Assembly (NCBI GenBank): GCA_026874595.1
Contig: CM049308.1
Location: 81,514,124-81,578,123 of the forward strand
From: Sipunculus nudus
Lineage: Eukaryota > Annelida > Sipuncula > Golfingiida > Sipunculidae
Length of the DNA stretch: 64,000 bases
Direction: 5' to 3'
The stretch's first letter is position 1. Each line of letters begins with the position of its first letter. This document shows positions 57,701-64,000 of this stretch, in pieces. The position numbers and the translations under genes were made by a program. The notes under the pieces were generated by a model. It saw only the letters and a program-made list of their open reading frames with translations. It was not told the DNA's origin and ran no database searches.

Positions 57701-60700
57701 ATGTTAAAACAACATGGTTATAAAAATGTTTTGAACACTTTTCTAAATGTTTCCTTATGCTGTTATACTATGTCAGAAAATTAAGTGGTACATTTTGAAA
57801 ATTTTGTGAAAAAATGTCATAATATTCTTAGAATGTAATAGAATGTTTCTTTCATACATACATTATTTTGATAGACCTGTAAGTATAATTAAAACCTAAA
57901 GATACGGTTATTATATATTACCATTTGTCAACATTACATTAAAAGTTTAAATAAATTTGTCACATTTTAAAGATGCCAAATTTTTTTTTATCCATGAAAT
58001 TTTATAAATGTTTGTGATTTTTAAAATGGTATGTGCAACTTATTGAAAGTGTTTGTAAAATGTTTTGTATTGTATGGGTATATTCACAGGTTAAATTACC
58101 AATTACAGTAAAATATTATGATTAACAAATACACAATGCTGTGTCACTGGGGTATACTTACATTCTGTTTATTATTTATTAGTCACCTGAACACTCAAGA
58201 CTATAAATCAAATGAATGAAATATCCTCGTGTCCCTTGTACACTTGTGTTCACATGCTGGGAATCAGCTGACCTGAACACAGTAAGCATTCTTGTGGTAA
58301 AGGTCTATTAAATTGATTAAATCAATAGTTTCTTCAGTAGTTTTGGTATTCCTTATTAAGAGCTAGTTCAGAATGTAATATCAGGTGATGTTCATGAGCA
58401 ACGCAGGATTTTTTAGTTAGCTGTGTATGCTAACCATTAACTTGTCTGCTATAATAATATGTCTGTTATTTGGGTGCATGACATATGAATGGCTGAAAAC
58501 AACGAAGCATATTAAATAATAGGGTGAAATAATTTCCCTCAAATTGTCTATGAAATCTACAGTCTCTACACCCCAAGCTACAAATTGGAAATTAGGTATG
58601 AGTGGAAAAAAATTTAATTAATGTTAAAAGAAGTTGTAAGTACAGGTGTACCAACTTTTCTTATATGCAGATGCCCAATTTTTTAAAGGGTCAGTAAAAT
58701 GATTTTTCTATTTTTAACACAATTTTTTGTGTTGAATGTGAAAACCAGTCATTTTCCTTGTTGCAGGAATTTTCTGACGTGTGTGGAGTCTGGACTGATG
58801 AAGCTGTGGAAACCTGAGGAAGACGACTCTGTAAGTAATACATGGACTTATGATGCTTTTACCAGATAAGAATATGAGAAAGTTGAAGATGGCAGTTTTT
58901 AAAATACAGAATCCATAGGTAGAACAGGCCTTACTAGGCTATAGTTTTGTATGGCATTAAAAAAAATCATGCTTCTGTAAATCTGTTTATTCCCAATATT
59001 TGCTATTTATAAAAGGCTTAATTCGGGTTAAAAAAAATTGTTGACTTGAGCACTCAAAAAGGCTTTCATTTGATTTTGGCTTGAGTTAATATTTCTGTAA
59101 GAGCCCCTTAAAGACAATATTTACTGACTTACAGGTGTAATTTTACTCTGCATTCCATGGTTTATCTACAATGTTATATTGTAGTAATTAAGCACAGCTT
59201 TAAACCTGTACTAACAGATAGCCAGCCCCATTTTCAGAGCACCATTGCATACAATCTCACTTTTGAACAGACTGTACTTTCCATCATTTCACATACACAA
59301 TTTTACATTATTTTTTCTGTTCATATGCATTTAATTTTGTTATTTCCTTTGATGCAGATTGAAATAAATGTGGGTCCAGGGGTGTCACGAATGAGACAGA
59401 ACTCACAGCAGCCCCATCTAGTGGCAACAGGAGGCAAAGAGAATGATTTAAAGATCTGGGACCTCAACAAACCAGATGAAGCAATATTTAAAGCCAAAAA
59501 TGTAAGCTGATATTAACCAGGTATAAATAATGTGCCTATATATCAAACATGTGGTCTGTCCATCTTCAGCCATGTAATTAATCCAAGCTTATTTGAACAA
59601 CAGTGCTATAAAGTGTATGATCTATAAAAGATTAATTTTTTACATATATTGTTAAAAGATGATTAAATTACAAATATAAAATAAAAACTACATGATGCAG
59701 ACCTAAGATGCACAGTCATACATAAAATAACATCTAAGGAACCAACTAATTTGACCCTTTTTTGTTTATTTGAATGTCCCCTAACTAAAGTTTTCATAAT
59801 ATGCTCTGGATGCAGAAACCAGAAATGTGGCCTTTGAAGGGAAAGTAAAATTAAACTGCTTTATTTGGTTGTGTAAAAGTCTTAAAATAAGGACTACTGT
59901 AATTGAATATACATCAAAAGATGTAGTGTTAAATTTTAAATGTGTGATTTTAAACATCCAGATATATGCCCACAGTGGCGGCACCAAGCAAGTCATTGGG
60001 GGAGTCAAAACCTTTGTCTGCCCCCCCCCCCCCACACACACACACTCACACACACTCAGGCTTTGTGTGAAAATATTTTTGCCTCATCCCCTGACATATT
60101 CTGTTGCCTGCCATTTGAAACCCCCCCCCCCCCTCACACACACACACACACACTTTTAAAATCCTGGTGCTGCAACTGGTTGCACACAGGCATACTAGTA
60201 TTTATTGCTACTTATTTATGGTTAATTGTAGCGTAAGTCATATACAGGCAGTTTTTTACTTAGTTACAGAACTGAATACTAGCATTCTTGAATATGTGAA
60301 TGCTGTGGTATTATGTGAATGTGTGATTTTTAACAGGTGAGACCAGACTTCTTACAGCTGAGAGTTCCAGTTTGGGTCACAGATATGTGTTTTATACCTG
60401 ACACTCAGAAGATCATCACTTGCACAGGCCATCACCAGGTGTGTATGTTTGGGTCTCTTTTGGAAAATATAACAATCAGCTGTTTACATACACTGTGATC
60501 TCCTAACAGACAATGTCTTCTTTACCAAAAGAAGAAAGAAACTTGTGCTCTTTATCACAGTAATGGCCACTTTCCTAGTAACGGTATAATAGTCACAAAC
60601 CAGTAATTAAACACATTGTTTATGATTAACCTGGATTGAAAATAAAATTCTTAGTTATGGCCACTAACTTAATGAATATAATAGTATAATAATCACAAAA

Positions 60701-63700
60701 TAGCAGTTCCACCTGGATTTAAACCTGGATTAATCTGGATTAAAACAAAATTAGTTAGTCTTACTTTGCATTTTGTTTTTCTGGCCATGTTAAACTACTT
60801 GAAAAAAATACAAAGTTATAGTCTGAGCCTGAGGTCACAACCTACACCAGGACCCTGATAAACAACTACACAGCAACACAGGAAATGTTTGTCACAGTTC
60901 AAGGACTCCATTTACTGATTAGTTCTATAACAGTACCTTGGACCTGACATGGGAAAATTAAAAAGCTGTATGTCATAATGGAAAGGAAGCTTTTGAATGA
61001 AAAAGTAATGAACAGATGATGGTGATCCAGATCATATCAAATATTTTATTTATTTCAATGAGAAGATGATATTTTATGGTGTAATTTCAACATGCTTTTC
61101 AGGTGATTAGGCCCCTGTAATGGCTTCTTCCCTGGGTTTTATCCTAGCCCACCACTAATTTTCAACAAATTCTGTGTAAAAATGCTAACTGACAAACCAC
61201 ATAACCAAAAGTAAAACACGAGACCTCTTGCTGCCTGGTGGAGGTATAATCAAACGTCAGAGCTCTCTGTATGTCCCCTGAGGTTATAACCACACAGCCA
61301 GTCACAGTTAGCAAAAGCATTTACTGCAGGGGAATACATATACTGCTATTGACCTCTATGAATATTCATAAGAACCTGTTTCTGTACTAGGATGCTTCAG
61401 TAATTTCCAACATGATTAGATTACAAGAGGTGGACATACAAGAAATCTTATATGTTCATGTGTGTTTCTACAGATGTTTTATTTCTGCACAGGTTTGCTG
61501 TGAAGATGTATTTACACACAGCTGTATCCCTTTCAGGTTAGGATATATGACCCCAGCACACCTCAGAGAAGACCAGTGTTTGATACCAGTTTTGATGACT
61601 ATCCAATCACTGCCATGTCACTGGTACCAGGAGCAAAGTAAGTCCTGTTAACATTGTATTAAAGGTGCCCATTCTTCTACCTTTAAAACAGGTAAAAATT
61701 TGTGATACATAAACACCTTGAAATTAATAAAACCAGCAGCCTGTGTGTGGTGATATCCAAGTTTTCCGGCTTGCTTGTTTAAAAACTCCAAGGGACTACC
61801 TTTAGTTTATAAAGGTCAGATAGGTGATTGGGCCGCTCTAAGGTAACCAATCCCTGTTATTATACTTTAGCAACAGCTTTGCCTGTGGTAAATATTGAGA
61901 GTATTCTATGTTTTGAGGTCCAAGTCACTTTCAATATTCTTGGTGTGACAACCAGCAGAACAAGTCCTATCAGTGTGACTGTGGTTGTATCAGATCACTG
62001 CCATGATCCATAAGCTAAGTATATCTCTGGTCATTTTTGGATCACTCCCTTGCACATCTTTTCTTCTCTATAATACTATATTTATGGTATTGTTTTCCAA
62101 CTTGGCAGGTGAAAATGCCTATTTAAAAAAAAAGTCAAGATTGAGAGGACCTACCTCAAAATCCCTCACACGGTTAGACTTTGGTCACTGCAACTGCAAC
62201 TCTTCACTTTGGGTATTTGGTTATGTTATCCAAACTGCAAGACTTTAGGTATATGGTAATATTATGCATATATGAAGAGAATTCTGGCTTTTGGTGAGCA
62301 ATCATTAAATATACATGCCACAGAGGCACAGATATCAATGTCTCTTTATTTATACTGATGATATAAAATTATTATTATTTAAATTTTGCAGGCAGGTCAT
62401 TGTTGGAAACACACATGGGAAAATGGCGATGCTTGATCTACGAAAAGGTAAGATTCGTACTGCAGTTAGAAAGAAACTATTATTATGTTTTCAATACATC
62501 TTGTATAATCTGTAATTATCCCCTCCCAAGATGTGGAAAAAGTTATCATAGTTGAACAATATCAAGCAGTTCACTAAAGAACCACAATTGTAAACTTCAA
62601 TGAAAGGCAGACACCTGTATGTACCTGTTTTCATATATGCATGAGTTGAATTTGAATTACTGTAAACCTTATGTATTTTGAGATCCTTATATTCTTAAGC
62701 CAAGATGATTTGAATTTAGAAGTTTATTATGCAGTTTTAAAACAATGTCTCCTACATGACAGTTTACACTTTTATCGGAAGCATAACTTAGAAGAAGGAA
62801 ATCGTACTGTTTGAGCTTGTGGATCCAATGTTTTTGTAAATGAAAGCTCCCTTAATATACTCAGGTTGGATATGGAGTGTTTTATTGAAATTGATTTAGA
62901 GGACCTGTTCTTAACTGATTCAATAATCCTCTTAATAATTATAATTTAGAAATTTAATTTCATGTTGCTTTGTTAGATCTAGTGAGCAATATAGACAAAC
63001 ATAGACAAAAAAATGTGTATTAATTATTACCCTGTGTTCTTCTGCAGGTGGAGTTGTTCAGGTATATAAAGGGTTTGCTGGTGGCATACGATGTATTGAG
63101 TGTCACGCTGATAAACCTGTAGTGGCCTCCTGTGGACTTGATCGCTTCCTCAGGGTGCATGATATCCACTCAAACAAACTCCTGTTTAAGGTGAGTTCAC
63201 AGCGTGTCTCTGTTAAAATTGATGGTGGTGCCACCAAACCTTTGACATGCAACTCTTCTGTGGCAATGCCTTTGAAATGCCCAATTATGGGCATCAACTC
63301 TGAGGAACCATGCCAAGTGGGTCCTAAGGGGGCCATTTCCCCCTCAATGCTACCAAAATGCCATCTGTTAGAAACTACATGAACTATACATGAACTTGTA
63401 GTATACTAGTGTATTTAATAAAAAAAAACCCTCTTCAGATGAGCATCTCATTGTTATAATAAAAAGTAAACCACTAGAACTGTGACCTCTTTATTATCTG
63501 CACCTCTCGGTAATAAACAAAATCCCAGGTCCTGTAATTAAGAGGACTGCTGCATTACATTTTAGTTTGACCTTGTTTTATCCATTATATTTAAGTCAAA
63601 TCATATAAATTATTTTTGTAAGACATAAACAGAAACAAATTTGTACAGAATTATTTTATAATTTAGCCATACTTTGAATTATACTATTGCATTAAATATG

Positions 63701-64000
63701 TAATTCACTGCCTGAAAAAGTTAGATACCAGACACCAATTTATTTGGATAGGGCAATTATTATCTTCACATTTTAATTTTCAGATGTATTTGAAATCGCG
63801 ACTGAACTGTCTGCTGTTTGCATCTGACTGGGGAGACTCAGAGGATGAGGTTGATGAAAGTGAAGGCAAAGCAGCTGATGGGGAAGCCCAAAATGAAGAT
63901 GAAGAAGATGATGATAATGATGAAATTTGGGATTCTATGGATGTTGTGAAAGTGAAGTCAAGCAAATCAGAGGATGAAATTCCTGTGAAAAAAGCACGGA
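43483..64000 (+). CDS. WDR74: WDR74 (Nsa1 homologue), WD-repeat 60S ribosome assembly factor (partial at right edge)
   Basis: Ten exons join in phase: 43483-43543, 52277-52383, 52957-53078, 58767-58830, 59358-59501, 60337-60438, 61537-61637, 62392-62447, 63048-63190 and 63784 to the edge. They give 372 residues; human WDR74 is 385, so only the tail is missing. Matches include FVGAETGLVKGVNL, GVSRMRQ, VATGGKENDLKIWDL, ITCTGHHQVRIYDP, VIVGNTHGKMAMLDLRKG, VASCGLDRFLRVHDI and YLKSRLNCLL. In yeast and mammals the protein is a seven-bladed beta-propeller in nucleolar pre-60S particles, linked to NVL and the MTR4/exosome step of pre-rRNA processing. The C-terminus is acidic (NEDEEDDDNDEIWDSMDVV), then basic. 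TAA lies in frame 36 nt before the ATG, which supports the start. Intron 1 is 8.7 kb and filled with transposons. Confidence 0.95.
43713..44936. mobile_element. Mutator-like non-autonomous element A (1.22 kb)
   Basis: The inverted termini begin GGCACTCGGTAAAACCCGGA and extend roughly 90 bp, ending in GTTTGAGCCATTTCCCTC. A perfect 9-bp target duplication TGTAAAAGG sits at 43704-43712 and 44937-44945. Long termini plus a 9-bp duplication are typical of Mutator-like elements. No transposase frame. The body matches element B in inverse orientation. Contains an (AT)n at 44437-44469. Confidence 0.88.
44945..47254. mobile_element. Palindromic element C (about 436 bp, split by element B)
   Basis: Arms 44945-45152 and about 47046-47254 are reverse complements of each other with very few differences, starting GGTATATCTAAAACCCGG and GGTGTATCTAAAACCCGG. 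The original host duplication TGATGTAAAAG (11 bp) is at 43701-43711, now beyond element A, and at 47255-47265. Between the arms only about 20 bp of loop remained before element B entered. Length of duplication and arms suggest a Mutator-type foldback MITE; no coding. Confidence 0.85.
45168..47032. mobile_element. Mutator-like non-autonomous element B (1.87 kb), inserted in the loop of element C
   Basis: Termini begin GGCACTCGGTAAAACCCGGA, as in element A. A perfect 9-bp duplication TCTTGCCAG is at 45159-45167 and 47033-47041. The body is the inverse-oriented homologue of A plus about 650 bp extra (45780-46400), made of imperfect repeats of 'cacttttcatttgtaaatat' and 'acacctggt(g/a)taacatgt'. 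Also holds (TA)n(TG)n at 45668-45713 and a TTATC pentanucleotide run at 46678-46706. Confidence 0.88.
47266..48000. other. WDR74 intron 1, nothing recognised
   Basis: AT-rich intron between the Mutator nest and the tRNA-derived segment; no frame or repeat with a signature. Confidence 0.5.
48020..48100 (-). other. tRNA-derived SINE head
   Basis: On the minus strand GTAGTGTGTTGGATTCAAGA precedes TGAGTCTGTGGGGTCAATTC, with a B-box-like GGGTCAATTCC at 48043-48033. The layout resembles a tRNA gene with variant boxes, as in invertebrate SINEs. No intact cloverleaf is evident. Confidence 0.4.
48830..49790. repeat. About four imperfect tandem units in WDR74 intron 1
   Basis: Units of about 165-280 bp share 'cttctctgaaacc', 'aagtttgttcaaatggt' and 'ttttggctgagttacagg' at about 48990-49140, 49270-49400, 49450-49580 and 49620-49760. 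No coding capacity. Confidence 0.55.
50210..51390 (-). mobile_element. Helitron-like ('pearl'-type) element, copy 2, variant 3' part
   Basis: Read on the minus strand it starts ACTAGAATACAGGTAGTCC with a GTAGTCC/GGACTAC hairpin (51376-51344), then 'gaagtgaggcatggattgag', shared with copy 1. About 2.5 units with GGTGGCGCCACC-like cores follow (near 50660, 50790, 50940, 51070 and 51220). The expected GTATCCGC hairpin is absent at the other end; instead it continues into sequence like 37460-37690 in reverse, so it is a recombinant or a separate subfamily. Confidence 0.55.
51391..52276. other. End of WDR74 intron 1, nothing recognised
   Basis: AT-rich, with a short frame 51861-52148 lacking any signature, ending at the exon 2 acceptor. 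Confidence 0.5.
52277..52383 (+). CDS. WDR74: WDR74 exon 2
   Basis: Encodes GVNLHKRTWSNLNKVDQVDK, then SREIRAMTWGDDQQSQ. Acceptor TTCCAG/GT, donor CAG/GTGCAC. Confidence 0.9.
52957..53078 (+). CDS. WDR74: WDR74 exon 3
   Basis: Encodes ICCGLRDRTVLTYGIEEEEV, then LATDRFLGGEGSFTGLAKHE. Acceptor TTACAG/AT, donor AAGG/GTAAGG. Confidence 0.92.
53079..54548. other. First part of WDR74 intron 3
   Basis: Holds a diverged copy (53360-53470) of the dispersed segment at 39470-39580. Short frames (53153-53344, 53853-54158) show no family. Confidence 0.45.
54557..57679. mobile_element. hAT-type non-autonomous element (3.1 kb with a nested insert)
   Basis: Ends CAGGGTTGGG... and ...CCAACCCTG are inverted, with GTTTTAGGC/GCCTAAAAC just inside. 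A perfect 8-bp target duplication CACGAAAC sits at 54549-54556 and 57680-57687. An 8-bp duplication with CAG...CTG ends is the hAT signature. Sub-terminal repeats of 'aactgcctaaaac' follow at 54600-54675. The interior shows no transposase and contains a Helitron-like element; without it the hAT would be about 1.5 kb. Confidence 0.85.
55655..57232 (-). mobile_element. Helitron-like ('pearl'-type) element, copy 3, nested in the hAT
   Basis: Read on the minus strand it starts AACTAGAATACGGGTAGTCG and ends in the GTATCCGC/GCGGATAC hairpin and GGCGGATACAAT, the same ends as copy 1. The core has at least four units of exactly 280 bp (GGTGGCGCCA cores at 55971, 56251, 56531 and 56811), each with a second palindrome about 149 bp on. 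A CCG trinucleotide run lies at 55701-55719. Frames that repeat every 280 bp are by-products. Confidence 0.7.
57688..58766. other. Last part of WDR74 intron 3, nothing recognised
   Basis: AT-rich DNA up to the exon 4 acceptor; no frame, repeat or RNA recognised. Confidence 0.5.
58767..58830 (+). CDS. WDR74: WDR74 exon 4
   Basis: Encodes GNFLTCVESGLMKLWKPEED, then DS. Acceptor TTGCAG/GA, donor TCT/GTAAGT. Intron 3 before it is 5.7 kb and contains the hAT element. Confidence 0.92.
59358..59501 (+). CDS. WDR74: WDR74 exon 5
   Basis: Encodes IEINVGPGVSRMRQNSQQPH, then LVATGGKENDLKIWDLNKPD and EAIFKAKN. This is the most conserved block (human VATGGKENALKIWDL). Acceptor ATGCAG/AT, donor AAT/GTAAGC. 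Confidence 0.95.
60021..60152. repeat. Duplicated C13-(CA)n tracts in WDR74 intron 5
   Basis: A run of 13 C followed by CA repeats at 60021-60057 recurs at 60121-60152. The open frames across it are low-complexity. Confidence 0.9.
60337..60438 (+). CDS. WDR74: WDR74 exon 6
   Basis: Encodes VRPDFLQLRVPVWVTDMCFI, then PDTQKIITCTGHHQ. Acceptor AACAG/GT, donor CAG/GTGTGT. Confidence 0.93.
61537..61637 (+). CDS. WDR74: WDR74 exon 7
   Basis: Encodes VRIYDPSTPQRRPVFDTSFD, then DYPITAMSLVPGA. Acceptor TTTCAG/GT, donor CAAA/GTAAGT. Confidence 0.93.
62392..62447 (+). CDS. WDR74: WDR74 exon 8
   Basis: Encodes QVIVGNTHGKMAMLDLRK (human VIVGNTHGQLAEIDLRQ). Acceptor TTGCAG/GC, donor AAAG/GTAAGA. Only 56 nt long. 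Confidence 0.92.
63048..63190 (+). CDS. WDR74: WDR74 exon 9
   Basis: Encodes GVVQVYKGFAGGIRCIECHA, then DKPVVASCGLDRFLRVHDIH and SNKLLFK. Acceptor CTGCAG/GT, donor AAG/GTGAGT. Confidence 0.94.
63784..64000 (+). CDS. WDR74: WDR74 exon 10 (runs off the window)
   Basis: Encodes MYLKSRLNCLLFASDWGDSE, then a long acidic stretch and VKSSKSEDEIPVKKAR at the edge. Acceptor TTTCAG/AT. Still open at 64000. Confidence 0.93.
   Translation, partial: MYLKSRLNCLLFASDWGDSEDEVDESEGKAADGEAQNEDEEDDDNDEIWDSMDVVKVKSSKSEDEIPVKKAR

Overview
The window looks like AT-rich nuclear DNA from an invertebrate animal. Small exons with canonical GT/AG junctions sit in long introns among many transposon relics. The abundance of short elements with central tandem repeats and terminal hairpins (Helitron-like, 'pearl'-type) suggests a mollusc, probably a bivalve; that assignment is inference. 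No bacterial, organellar or viral gene was recognised. Two conserved protein-coding genes can be rebuilt exon by exon. They are divergent, with start codons 19.6 kb apart. On the minus strand, KLHDC3 (a kelch-repeat substrate receptor of CUL2 ubiquitin ligases) runs from its start codon at 23861 down to 9514 in eight coding exons, about 336 residues. The last exon, which should carry the Elongin-C/CUL2-binding box, was not found. On the plus strand, WDR74 (a WD-repeat ribosome-assembly factor, homologue of yeast Nsa1) starts at 43483 and runs off the right edge in ten coding exons, about 372 residues. The two proteins have no known joint pathway. Layout: 1-3402 is repeat-rich DNA ending in a Helitron-like element. 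3403-9513 has no recognised gene. 9514-23861 is KLHDC3. Its intron 4 holds an unusual 60-bp minisatellite copied from the gene's own intron/exon-5 junction, split in two by a 3.27-kb DNA transposon. 23.9-43.4 kb is intergenic or 5' UTR intron: terminal-inverted-repeat elements at 24301-26651, 30631-32336 and 32336-34198, a tRNA-derived fragment, hairpin clusters, a 3.2-kb long-inverted-repeat structure (36080-39286) and a decayed LINE 3' end (41238-42889). WDR74 intron 1 (43544-52276) holds a nest of three Mutator-like elements whose order of insertion can be read from target duplications. WDR74 intron 3 holds a hAT element (54557-57679) that itself carries a Helitron-like element.
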